Made by a program: the position numbers and the translations under genes | Shown: one piece after another, positions 10,477 through 20,326 of the stretch | Layout of the letters: each line of letters starts with the position of its first letter | Position numbering within the stretch: the first letter of the stretch is position 1 | Notes under the pieces: model-generated | The model's input: only the letters and a program-made list of their open reading frames with translations | What the model was told of the DNA's origin: nothing | Databases searched by the model: none | DNA from: Chrysophaeum taylorii | Taxonomy: Eukaryota > Sar > Pelagophyceae > Pelagomonadales > Pelagomonadaceae | Length of the DNA stretch: 64,000 bases | Direction: 5' to 3' | NCBI GenBank assembly: GCA_029834535.1 | Contig: JAQMWT010000484.1 | Coordinates: 1-64,000, forward strand

Positions 10477-12989
10477 TCTGATCTATTCGGATCTGATTTT
10501 CCATGTCGCCCACCTCCGACGATTTCTCTTTCTTCTTCGACTTGTTCTTGCCTCAATTTCCTCCGACCGACCGACCTACCGACCTCACCCTCCTTCACTT
10601 ATGACCGTCTGTCGACGTTGAGACCGGGATGATCTCCGACAATGCGTGAAGGCACCACGGCTCGCTGCTCGCCCCAACCGGGTGACCTTCGACCCATCAT
10701 TATGAGCTCGGTTTGTTTTTTAGCTCCTATTTCACCCTGTTCGCACGACGTCTAACTATGATGTTCTGGTGCGGCGAGTCGCGTCGAACGAACCGACGCG
10801 CAACGGACGAACGAGGTGTATGGACGTTCGAACGCAGTGTGAATCCCTCGGCGTCTAGTCGACGTGACTGACCAAATTTTTGCATGATCCCACACGCGCC
10901 TTGACGAAAAGTCGTGTATCCTGAGGCTTTGATTTGTCGAGCGCGGGTTCATAAGCGAGCCGCGTTTTTTGGGGGTGCGAAAATCTTCTGTGAAGAGGGC
11001 CACTGGAGATGGCCGGACGCATAGACTGGTGCTTGAAACTCCGAGATGCCTAATATTCTTAGGCCCGTGCAAGTCTTTCATGGCACGCGCCACGCAGGTT
11101 TCGTCCCCCCGTGAGGAAACTGGCGTCTAGGCAGCGTTCTGCTTCCTGGGGATTTATCGTCACTGTTGTGATGATTTCGCCCCCATGGTTCTTCCGAGGC
11201 GCCTCTCCATCTTTTGACTACATTATGCTTGGAGTCGCTCAGGCGGTGACCGCTTGAGGTAGTTCGACACCAAAAAAAGCGTTACATACTAACTGTGTGC
11301 GTAAGCGTTGTTCCCTGGTGACTAAGCACACGGCACGGGAGCAGGTTGACGAGGGTGTGTTTCGTTGACTTGCTGTGTGGATTGACTTGTTTGTGCATAT
11401 GCCCACATCCTACTCTCGGTGTAGGGGGGTATTTTCTTATCGATGACGTTGTCAGATGCGAAAGAGGGGTATTTTCGTATCAAGGAGGTTGTCATGGGCG
11501 AGAGCCTCCCCGTACCGACGTTGCCGGGTGGTAGGGAGTCCGCAGTTCCACAATCAGGAAAATATGCAGTTCTTTCATTGCTAAGACTTACCTGCACCGT
11601 ATCGTCGGCGTCAGCCGCTGATTTTGGCTTCCAGTAGTCCTTCCTTGCTGAAGCTCTCAGACTGGCTTCCCTATTATTCTTATTCTTATTATGATTATGA
11701 TCATGATTATCATGGTAATTGACTCCCAGGCTCGAAGATCCAGAAAGGATGAGCGTAGAGGAAGAGAGCGAAAGAACAAATATCCAGGCAGGACGCCGAA
11801 GAAAAAAAACTACATAGCGCAATGGGGAGGGAGCCAAGGCAGAGAAAGGAGTGGGAAATGGAGAATAAACGCCGAGGAAAACAAAGAAGAAGGAAGCAGG
11901 CAATTAGAACGAAAATTGAACAATGTAGAGTGGAAGGATATTCTGTGGAATGAGATTCGGGAAGGGCGAAGAAAAAAAGTTTCAATCGGGGGGGCGACTC
12001 ACGAAGAGCACAGAGGTCGAAGGAACAGAAGAACGAATTACAAGGAGAGAACAACGCGGACTTGCTTACTTTCTTACGTGAGTGTGGAAGAACACCGTTG
12101 ATTTCGGCACTGCCGCGACAGAATTTTGTGGCTACTATGCTGCTTCATCATCTTGTTGCGAGCACAGCATTTTGGAACTGGTTCACTTCCCGTCTCTCCG
12201 CTCACCAGACTCGCCTCCAGGGCTTGATTTAAGGATGTGGAAATTCCTCTGCTTGTACGCTTGCCGATGTCACTGACGCTGCTTGCACTGTGCGCCGTCG
12301 ATTGACGGCGGAGGCACCTGCTCTACTTGTCGCTTGTGCCATTGATTCCGATGACGTGTGGTTGCCGTACGTTCTCACGACATTGGGCCGCCTCGCCAGC
12401 ACCAAATTACGGCGGCGTAGTTCGGAGTATGGCGTCGTGCTGTGACCACCTCCACGCGTAGTCTTCCCGTGCTTAATTCATCGCACACTTCTCCGCTGCC
12501 TCTCTATGCTTCTTTTCTTCGTCAAAAAAATTCCGTCCTACCCCTTCGTCTTTCTTCTCCTTCGCCGACCTCTGCGCTTTTTTTGTGTCGCCCTTTGTGC
12601 TTCTTCTTCTTGCACATTCCCTCTCCGTTCCTCTCCTCATGCCATCTTTTTTTGGTCTTTTCCTGCGCTCTTTTCCTAGTTTCTTATTCGTCCCGACGCG
12701 TTCTCCGCGCCGTTTTCCTCTTTCTTTCCCTTGGCTACTTGCTTCTCCCGTCCCTCTCGCGCGCTTTCCTGCTTATTTCTTCGCCACCCCGTGTCGTCAT
12801 CACTTTTCTTCTTTCTTTCTCTTCTCGTCTGCGCTCATCCGCCATGTCTCTTTGAGCCTAGGAGCTGCTTGCCATAAGGAAATCTTGTCGACATGACCCG
12901 CCGCAAAACGTTCGGACGAGGTGTTATGGTCACGGCTAGGATACTCATGCGTTAAAAAGCTCGATATGACACCGAAACTATTTTTCACT
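10477..12989. other. Intergenic: no gene recognised
   Basis: Only short, unconvincing ORFs occur here. Visible items are a near-duplicate pair of GGGGTATTTTC...GTTGTCA units around 11428-11495, a short ATT/ATG microsatellite at about 11675-11715, a purine-rich stretch (about 11740-12060), and a CTT/TCC-rich pyrimidine stretch (about 12480-12850). The ORFs in the last two are composition artefacts. Confidence 0.6.
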
Positions 12990-13219
12990 CTCTTCAACGC
13001 AAAATAAATAAACAGCATGAAATCTTCCGACGCTTGGAGGAACATCGTCGGTTCGAGCGCGGGCGATGTGCTTCGCGGTAACTCCGCACGACAATTTTAC
13101 GGCGCCTTGCGATACAGTCCGAGGACGAAGTCCCCCACGGCAACGGCGAGTCTCTGTGCTCTATCATCGAAATCCACAACTCGCTGCGTATGATGTTCTA
13201 GAGCTCGAGACTTGGGCTA

Positions 13220-13620
13220 AGAACCCCGCACGATAGCATGCTCAAAGTCGGAATGCCGGTCGTGCTTTCGCGCAGCCTATCCAAACAAAGGACATTGCAG
13301 CTTTTTGCGGTATTTCACTAAGCGGCTTTACTTTCTGAAGCTCGCGACTGGGGCTTAAGACAGGAAAGACCAACAACTCGAGCACAAGCTTTTTTGATTC
13401 AAACGCAACTTCGACAGCGACGTCCCGGTGTTCGTGCTTTGGCAGCGGCAATTTCCCGCGCGACCCGCAGTCGCGACGGCGATCATCAAACTCCAAGTCG
13501 GTTTCTGAAGATGTAGGCATCCTCCTCCCCATAGCTGCTTTTCGCACGTTCACCTCTACATCGCCCTGAGCCACGTCATTAATCTCTCGCTGAAGTCGTA
13601 CACTTCGCCGCGCTGACCAC
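13220..13620 (+). pseudogene. Older PIF1-like (Helitron) helicase relic
   Basis: Three segments in different plus frames match the end of a PIF1/Helitron helicase in the right order. LKVGMPVVLSRSLS (from 13238) is followed by EDVGILLPIAAF (from 13507), then HVHLYIALSHVINL just after it. The sequence has diverged far from the units at 1-9020, so it is an older copy of a related family. Frameshifts and stops interrupt it. About 160 bp downstream lies a Helitron-type 5' terminus (13783). Confidence 0.5.
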
Positions 13621-13782
13621 TTTCCTTGCAATAAGACACAGAGTATCGTTACCGACGAAATGTGTGCCGAAAGTCTGAGTTGAAATCGACAACACACTAT
13701 TGTGAGGACGAGGCGGGCGAATCCCGCCACCGCAGGACTAAAAAACCGCGTCGTCACTCGTTATTACTAAAATTTACCTCTG

Positions 13783-13804
13783 TCTTAACTACTAATCGAC
13801 AGAT
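13783..13804 (+). repeat. Isolated Helitron-unit 5' terminus
   Basis: TCTTAACTACTAATCGACAG is the same terminus that starts the units at 1479, 6002 and 42933. Here it is followed by unrelated sequence instead of the GTCT tract. It marks a truncated or captured end. Confidence 0.65.
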
Positions 13805-14160
13805 AATTGACAATCACTCTCTCTACCCGTGCAGGTAATTTCTCATATAGAGCCTAACGGATGTAGCCTAGGAGTTGCTCACCATAAAATAATAGTATTG
13901 CCACCGATAATCACATTGGCCAGTATGCTCCAGTGTGGTGCGCAAAGGCCCAACTGTGGTGACGACGTGCGAGTGGCGGCGCCTGAGCACGAGTGGCGAC
14001 TCAACTGGCGACGCTGCAGACCGAGTGGCGACTTTTAGTGTCGTCGACGGACGTCTCCATTGCGGACCCCCCGACACTTTAAAAATCGCACACATTGACA
14101 AAATAACTTACTGCTACAAGTAGTACTGAAATTATTGTAAATGTCAATCGAACTTACCAC

Positions 14161-14208
14161 ACTGCAGTCTACATTGTAGACTGCAGTTATACTGTAGACT
14201 ACAGTATA
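14161..14208. repeat. Two adjacent perfect palindromes
   Basis: Positions 14161-14187 form a 27-nt palindrome (13-bp arms ACTGCAGTCTACA around one T). It is followed directly by a 21-nt palindrome at 14188-14208 (10-bp arms TATACTGTAG around one A). Both contain GTAGACT, so one may derive from the other. They lie between the two shared blocks of the putative non-autonomous element. Confidence 0.9.
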
Positions 14209-14243
14209 ACTAAGTAATTATTGTTTTTAAAAAGGTCGACTGT

Positions 14244-14300
14244 TAAGAGGGGGGGGGGTGCGTGTGGAATCTTGTTAATTTATATTATATCTAACTATCT
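14244..14300 (+). mobile_element. Copia fragment: polypurine tract plus LTR start
   Basis: A purine tract (AAGAGGGGGG type) is followed by TG and GGAATCTTGTTAATTTATATT, a typical Ty1/copia LTR beginning. The preceding TCGACTGTTAAGAGG matches the polypurine tract of the copia remnant at 28590-28609. It is a short broken fossil. Confidence 0.5.
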
Positions 14301-14439
14301 AAAGTTTTGGCAAGCACAGTGCATGCGGCGCAGGCTATTCCCAATTCCGCGCGACGTTCTCACCTCCGCCAATCTAAGCTGCATAAATCAGCGCACGCTC
14401 CGCCCTTTAGCCCGTGAGTTTGCTCCTTAACCCCAACGC

Positions 14440-14950
14440 TGTAGTCAGAATCGCAGGACCAAGAGACGAGGGGCGCAACAACTACCTCATCGTTAACTTT
14501 CCTTCTGCGTTACCTTTTCCTTCAGCGTCCTCCGGCCACCATGCTCGGGAGAGGTCTGAAGTTAGTTTAGTTAGTTCCTCCGGCCACAGCCCGTTCCACT
14601 GCGAACGTCCCTGCTACCAACCGACCCGCCCGGGAGGCGAACAGGTGCCAACCTGCGCCGAGAGGACGGATAGAAGGAGGAATTTCTTTTTTTCCAGATC
14701 CTTACCCTTCATTCCCACTTGATCGCACCGGATCACACATGTTAGCGAGAACTCCGCGTCCTGCACCGAGTTTGCCCCCTGTCTCTTGAGGACAGACGCA
14801 AGAGGCAAACCTGCCACTGTGATCAGCCTGCTCCGTCCTACCGATAAAGACACGCTCTCTATCTCTTGATAGACAATTTTTTATCCTCGAACGCATGATC
14901 TCGCGAGGCGCAGGTTCAGAAGGCACCGCTGGTTAGCGGTCAGGGTACGG
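14440..14950 (-). mobile_element. Old SINE-like copy (diverged)
   Basis: Blocks at 14450-14527, 14588-14675 and 14905-14935 match, in the same order, the complete SINE-like element at 21683-22044. Examples are CCGTTCCACTGCGAACGT and CCCGCCCGGGAGGCGAA. It differs by an extra segment of about 230 bp (14680-14905), which is either an insertion or a part lost from the younger subfamily. Its TTAG-repeat 3' tail is not seen. It carries the 36-bp insertion described next. Confidence 0.55.
14540..14575 (+). mobile_element. 36-bp 5'-truncated LINE/SINE tail with 12-bp duplication
   Basis: The insert is the last 36 bp of the LINE/SINE 3' tail (ATGCTCGGGAGAGGTCTGAAG followed by TTAG repeats). It is flanked by perfect copies of TCCTCCGGCCAC at 14528-14539 and 14576-14587. 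This is the signature of target-primed reverse transcription that stopped almost at once. Confidence 0.85.
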
Positions 14951-15070
14951 GTACTAACACAATAGAGTTACGCAGCGTTGAACTCTTATTATTTTAATTT
15001 CATGTTAATCAAGCAAAAGGCCTTCGCTCTGAGCTGGCAAGGTCAAAGTTAAAGGTAGCACAAGGTGTCC

Positions 15071-15180
15071 TCATACTGCCTGCCCCACGGGTCGGCGATG
15101 ACCCCGACTAGGTCCCGCGTACTTATCTCCGCCCGTCAGGCACAACCCTCCTACCCCACAAACCCTCATACTCGATCGAA
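15071..15180 (-). mobile_element. LTR fragment of the 27.4-kb copia family
   Basis: On the minus strand this matches the LTR that follows the copia remnant at 28610. Shared words include GGGTTTGTGGGG, CGGGCGGAGATAAGTACGCG and GACCTAGTCGGGGTCATCGC. No coding part is attached. Confidence 0.6.
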
Positions 15181-15201
15181 GTTGTTTCAAACGCCGAGTT
15201 G

Positions 15202-16098
15202 ATGGCTCGAGGGGTGTCGGAAGAGCAGAAGCGGTCGGCGTTGCGGTCGATCGCGCCCGGGTGGACCCCCATGACCAAGCAGGCGTGGTATCCGCGTGGT
15301 ACGTTCCCCGAAAACACTTCATTGAAGACGGAGATAGCGCGGCGGGCTAAGATTCTCGGAAAGGAAGCGCCGCGCGCCTCGAATAGGAACTGGCAGGCAT
15401 TGGTTGACTGACTGGCGAGGCATGAATCACCGAACGACGAGGACGACGACTGGAACGAAGCCGGCGCCGACACCGCGTACACGGTCATACGGGGACCAGC
15501 TGCGCTCGGTGTTCCTGCCGCGCCGGTACGGACACAGCCGTCGCACTCTCAGATCAGCCCGAATTAGCCGCCACCTCCTGCGACTCAGCACTGGACCCGC
15601 CAGCACAGCCACCCGCGGATGGTCAACGACTTTGTCGATCTGGGGACCGACTTTCTCTTGCGGGACCAGACGGCGACGCGGGACCAGACGGCGACGCGGG
15701 CCGAGCCGGACGCTGAGGACACCAACTGGTTCTGGAAAAAAGCGGCCGCTACCTTCAACACGCCCGACGACGCCGAGCTCGACACGAACCTCTTCCTTAG
15801 CAAGGACGGCAACCCCGAGGATCTCACCGATCTCACCCCGTTCCCCAGCCATGACCATGTCGCCAGCGCCACACGATCAAGAAAAAGTTTGCCGACCTGC
15901 GCGCCCATATGCGCCCGATTGACCTCTACGCCCTCTGAACTCCCGTTCCCGACCAGAAAAAATGTGTATCTTAAGCTATGCGGTCGCACGTTTAGGCGGA
16001 TTCACAGGGTTTGGGTGGAGAACAGGCAGCGGCGTCGGCCCTTGGCGCGTGCCGCGGCGCCCCGCTCGTTGCAATCCACGAGCGCAATGAGGCGATGA
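15202..16098 (+). pseudogene. Unrecognised broken ORF (basic N-terminal domain, acidic tail)
   Basis: From the ATG at 15202 the frame reads MARGVSEEQKRSALRS, then GWTPMTKQAWYPRGTFPEN and EIARRAKILGKEAPR. It reaches a TGA at 15409 in a context (LVD-stop-LARHE) where Trp would fit, then continues open with an acidic stretch to a stop near 15591. A second frame from 15619 (MVNDFVDLGTDFLL) continues to 16098 with an Asp/Asn-rich composition and a short DQTATR repeat. The predicted N-terminal half is compact, basic and Trp-rich, as in DNA-binding modules. I do not recognise the family. It could be a host gene remnant or a transposon accessory ORF. Confidence 0.4.
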
Positions 16099-16720
16099 CG
16101 TTTCACAACTCGTGACACGGCCTCGAGCATCCTTTTTCGCTCGAGCCTCCTCTTCCGCTCGCCGTCACCTTGCGCGCTGGATGTACTTAGCAGATTTGAC
16201 CATTTCACTTTTAACATTGCCCTCCCCTGTAGAGAACGGGTTCGCGAAAGTTGCAAAAAAGGGACTTGGCAAATTTTGACACTTTCCTTAGGCCCGTCTA
16301 CAGGATCAAAGACTTCGATCCTGTAGAGAAAGGGATTGCTTTCTTGCAATGTAGAGTTGCTTACCATACATGTACAAGTTGTAGTGCATAGTGCAATCTT
16401 AGAGTCTTTTACCGGATATCAAAATCGGTATTTTTTTTACCGGATATCAAAATCGGTATTGAGATAAAAGCAAGGGGATATGTGCCAGTGGGTATGCGTG
16501 AGTTACAAAGTTTGTACGTTCGTAGTCACACATTCCCGGTTATTCACTTTTTCGGTTAATAACCGTGAGGTACAGTAGTCAGTACAGATCAAAGAAGCCC
16601 AATACAAAAATTTGAGAATCTACTACTCTCTTTAGTTGGGTGCCCAGTACCAAGAATTGTAGTAGCCGAAGATCGTTGCGAGAATCCTGACATCGGTGAC
16701 TGCGGCTCCGAGACTTGAAC
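16099..16720. other. Intergenic with small inverted and direct repeats
   Basis: No gene is seen. There is a hairpin at 16298-16326 (arms CTACAGGATC), a direct repeat of TTTTACCGGATATCAAAATC at 16407 and 16435 (28-bp period), and an inverted pair CGGTTATT / AATAACCG at 16537-16565. The last resembles the inverted repeat near 61826-61872. These may be ends of small DNA transposons. Confidence 0.55.
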
Positions 16721-18073
16721 ATGGTCGAGTTCGCCGATTCGTATCCGGCGCATGCCGATTCTACGGCTTGTACGACATCGAGGTCGATGGAAAAGGCGGT
16801 GCCATCCTTTATCAATCGGTCCAAGGCCCCCGACCCGGGCTGGCTCGTATGGAAGCTCTCAACACGTGAGTATTGTAATAACCCCATGGAAAGGCGACCA
16901 CATCCGTCATCTTAGGGCACAGCATTGACAAAGGAGACGTAGAAGAAATCACCAAGCCGACTGACAGCGAGGAAAGGAAAGAATCGGTCGACCTCGACAG
17001 CGCGTGTAGTGGGAGCAGCCGGTCACTGCGACCGCTCCCATCTCACCTTGAAAACGACGGTTTCCAAGCAAAGGCGTTCGACTACGTGACAACACCAGGG
17101 GTCTCGACAGCTCCTGTGGGTGAGGGGTGCCAGGCGCACATCTTTCGCGTCGATCGCGTCAATTCCAAGGGCAACGGGGAGTGTTTTGCCATCAAGGTTC
17201 TCAAGCCCGACCTGGCACAGCAGCCCGATGAGTTGCGCGCCTTCCAGCGCGAGGTCAACCTCCTCGCGCGCTTGGACCACGAAAACATTTGCTGTATCAT
17301 CGCCGTCGGCAGCAATCCGTCGGGCGTGCCGTGCGCGATGCTCGAATGGGTTCATACGACCGCGAACCGCGAGTTGGAACTTGTGCGGATCGGTTCAGAT
17401 CCGAGCGTGCGGGCTAGAATCGTCCAGAAGTGGCCCAATGCCAAGCGGCTGCATCTCGCGCGCGAGCTCGCAGGAGCTCTCGACTATCTACACTCAGGCA
17501 AGGCAATCGATGACTGTGTCGTCCTCCATCGCGATCTAAAGGTCGGTTACATGTCCTATCGATTTGTTTCACATCTCTCCGCAGCCTGACAACTACGGGA
17601 TCACGTCGGAAGGCCGACTCAAACTTATCGATTTTGGCCTCGCAGTGTGCCTTCGCAAGACTGAGGACAGCCGTCCGCTCTGCAGAATGCAGTACGAGCT
17701 CACAGGCAACACGGGAAGTTGTCGGTACATGGCTCCAGAAGTCGGGCGTAACGAGGAATACGGCGCTGGTGCCGACGTATACTCTTTCGCTATCTCCATG
17801 TGGGAGATTCTGTGCCTGCGCGGCAAACCATATGCCTCGCTCGGCCTCGCTGAACACGCGCGCCGTGTAATCCGTGGCTCGCTCCGTCCCACAATCCCCC
17901 CCAAGTGGAACGACGACATTGCCATGTGTATCGAGGCCGCCTGGCACCCGGACCAATCCAAGCGCCCGTGCTTCGAAGACATCGTCAAGGTCCTCGCCAC
18001 TGCGCAACAGAGCCGACAAGACCCGCTCGCCGCAAAAGGCAAAGCCACCGGTTGCATGTGCATACCCGCGTAA
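16721..18073 (+). CDS. TKL-like serine/threonine protein kinase, three exons
   Basis: Proposed exons are 16721-16865, 16916-17541 and 17585-18073, giving 419 aa. The introns are 50 nt (donor GTGAGT, acceptor TTAG) and 43 nt (donor GTCGGT, acceptor GCAG). The second intron lies exactly between HRDLK and PDNYG, and its removal restores the catalytic loop. The domain starts near residue 115 with the Gly-rich loop VGEGCQAHIF. Lys is in FAIKVLK (about 142), the helix-C Glu in FQREVNLL (about 161), HRDLK at about 253-257, then IDFGLA (Asp about 273) and YMAPEVG. KRPCFEDIVKVL near the end is typical of TKL kinases. All catalytic residues are present. The roughly 105-residue N-terminus has no recognised domain. 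The tail ends GCMCIPA, so lipid modification is conceivable. The first exon is the least certain. Confidence 0.85.
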
Positions 18074-18824
18074 TTTCACACCCCGAAATTGAGCAAGATG
18101 CACGACACGCGCCTCGTTAATCGTGGCCCTCGTGGCCCCCTCCTGGGTAATTACCACCACTGCCGGCCTCCCTGGCTCGCTTCTACTTTAGGTCCTCAAG
18201 CGACCTCGCCAGTGCAGAGGGCTGCGTGGTTGGTTACATTAAAAGCCTGCTAGCTATCTTTGGACGATATGTGTGGCTGATATCCCGCACACCAATCATC
18301 ACCTCTCAGTCGAACCTATCGCGTTACAAAAGGGACGGTCTCCAAGGATCTCGAGCCACTTGGCCCTAACTATTCACACAACGATTTTTTTCTGTCACCG
18401 GCGGCACTTGAATGAAAGTGGCGCTGCACTCATTGTCTGGCCCGCAAAGAACACCGCTTCTTCTTCCACACCCTGATTTTGCGCATTGTAGTGTTCCGTG
18501 TTCCGTGTCCAGTTCGAGCTCAAGGCCCATCGCCGCGAACCCGGTATCCTCCAGCATTTTATCGATAACGAAATTTAGTGGCACGGCCTCCACGCATCTT
18601 ACTTAAGCCAGCCCCTAGCTTTCTAAATTGTTTCTGTTAAGAACCAACGACCAAGTACGACAACAGTAGCTGGTTTGGAGTTGAATTGAACTCGAAACGA
18701 GACATGCATTCCATCCTTCCGAATCACTTCCTTAAGTTCAAGTAAAGTTCAATCGTTGATCACCGACCCTTTCGAATGTTCACCCCCGAGTCAATTGATC
18801 TCATCCCTGACAAGGGCAAACTTT
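18074..18824. other. Intergenic: nothing recognised
   Basis: No coding sequence or repeat family could be assigned between the kinase stop and the direct repeat at 18825. Confidence 0.5.
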
Positions 18825-18890
18825 GTAGAGATAGAAAATTCCATTTAGGGTTAGAACCCCCCCCCCCATTCACAGTTACAACCACTAAAT
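18825..18890 (+). repeat. Left copy of an 8.4-kb-spaced direct repeat
   Basis: GTAGAGATAGAAAATTCCAT and a following C-rich run ending in TTACAACCACTAA recur at 27217-27285 in the same orientation. The pair brackets the Pro/Ser/Thr-rich region. They could be remnants of terminal repeats. Confidence 0.7.
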
Positions 18891-19026
18891 CGCTGTGTCG
18901 CACACCGTGCTGCTCTTTGTGTCGTTAGAGGACAGGACGAAAGGAAGCACTACCACTGCCACCATTCTCTACTAGAGGCACAGTGATTTTTACTGTTCTC
19001 TAGGTAAGGACCCAGTCCGGTACTGG

Positions 19027-19159
19027 TAGAGAAACGTCTCCGAAAGACATCGATCTCGATCGACGTTTCGGAGAAAGGCTCAGGATTTCCAGTAGAGAAA
19101 CGCCCTCCGAAAGACATCGATCTCGATCGATGTCTCGGAGAAAGGCTCAGGATTTCCAG
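19027..19159. repeat. Tandem pair of 66-bp hairpin units
   Basis: Two units (19027-19092 and 19093-19159) each start TAGAGAAACG and end CAGGATTTCCAG. Each contains an inverted repeat centred on ATCGATCTCGAT that can fold into a stem of about 14 bp. They lie upstream of the coiled-coil ORF at 19358. Confidence 0.85.
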
Positions 19160-20010
19160 GCAAGAGCAATCTCCTGAAGTTCCTGAAAGTTTTAAGACCG
19201 TAGACAAGTTTCATCGCTTGCTACTGGTGAAAAAGTGTGAAAATGTGAAAGGCAACCAACAACGCGCAAAACGCAACCCCGAAAACGATGGCGACTCAGG
19301 ACCCAACAAGTCCCGAGTCTGGAAGTAGCGACGCAATTCGCTACACAACAAGCTCTCATGCAACAGTTCAATGCCGATTTCTATGATCAGTTCGTCGCTG
19401 ATTACCAACGGCGCAAAGCTTATTTCTTTGATCAACTCGCCGCTGATCAAGCTATTCTCAAAGCCAAAATCGCTGCTGGTTACGCTGATCTCAGAGCCAA
19501 ACTCACTGCCGCAAATGATCAAGACGAGCAACTCGATCAAGAAGTGCAACTCGATCAAGACGAGCAACTTGAACAAGCTCCCCAACCAGCTGTTCATACG
19601 GCAACTCCTCTCAAGCAAACGCCAACTTCTCACGAAGTCGCGACCCAAGACCCGATCATCTCGATGGTCTACCCCCTCATGCCGACAACCCCACAGGATA
19701 TAAAACACCCCACGGCAAAGTCTCGGACCCCACTGCCTTCCCTCCGGACCCAGGCATAGCCAAGGTTACTCCACAACCTGGCACACCCCACATTCACGAG
19801 GACACTCCACCTTGTTCAAATATCGCACCAGCAATGTTGAACACACCACCACCAATAAACATTACTCCCTTCACTCCACCAACCCCACCGGAGCCTCCAC
19901 CTCCTTCACTGGAGCCTAACTCCCCACTATCGGCGACTCCCGCTACACCACATATACAAGTTCCCCAACACCCTCGTCAACCCCCTCGCCGCACCACTCA
20001 TCTCCTTGAT

Positions 20011-20326
20011 GATCATGCCATATACGGCCATGACGGCCCGGTTCCTTCATCCCTGACCAAGCCCCCACCGCGGCTCAAGCTCATGCCGCCCCACTGTCGG
20101 ATTCCCTTGTCCGATACCCATCATCTTCCGCAAGTCACTCTCCTCCGGACTTTCCTCTCCATCCTCAAGACCATGCCACCTACGGCCACGACGGCCCCGG
20201 CACTTCCATTTCTACCACAGCTCCTTCCGCGGCTCAAATTCCTGCCGCCCAACCATCGCACCCTCATGACAGACCTTCATCACCCTTCGAAAGTCGCTGT
20301 TCCCCCGATTTGCACCTCCACCCGCG
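20011..20326 (+). repeat. 158-bp internal duplication
   Basis: Two diverged units start GATCATGCCATATACGGCCA at 20011 and GACCATGCCACCTACGGCCA at 20169. Both encode a DHA(I/T)YGHDGP-like peptide in one frame. A third partial echo (GGGCACAACGGCCCAGG) is near 21270. Confidence 0.6.

Larger units (their letters stand above)
13930..14433. mobile_element. Non-autonomous element related to 61.6-62.9 kb (hAT-like?)
   Basis: Two blocks are shared, in the same order and orientation, with the region around the hAT relic. About 170 bp at 13930-14100 (with several GAGTGGCG words) matches 61610-61800, and about 80 bp at 14356-14433 matches 62866-62940. The roughly 1 kb between them at 62 kb, which includes the hAT transposase relic, is absent here. 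A deletion derivative is the simplest reading. Subterminal short-word repeats fit hAT elements, but no clear terminal inverted repeat was found. Confidence 0.4.

Noticed and set aside
11691-12101. Arg/Lys/Glu-rich 136-aa ORF
   Set aside because: Explained by the purine-rich composition; starts in an ATT/ATG microsatellite and has no domain pattern.
14880-14950. tRNA-derived head of the SINE-like element
   Set aside because: GTTCGA and a possible A box are present on the minus strand, but stems do not pair well enough to support a tRNA origin by eye.
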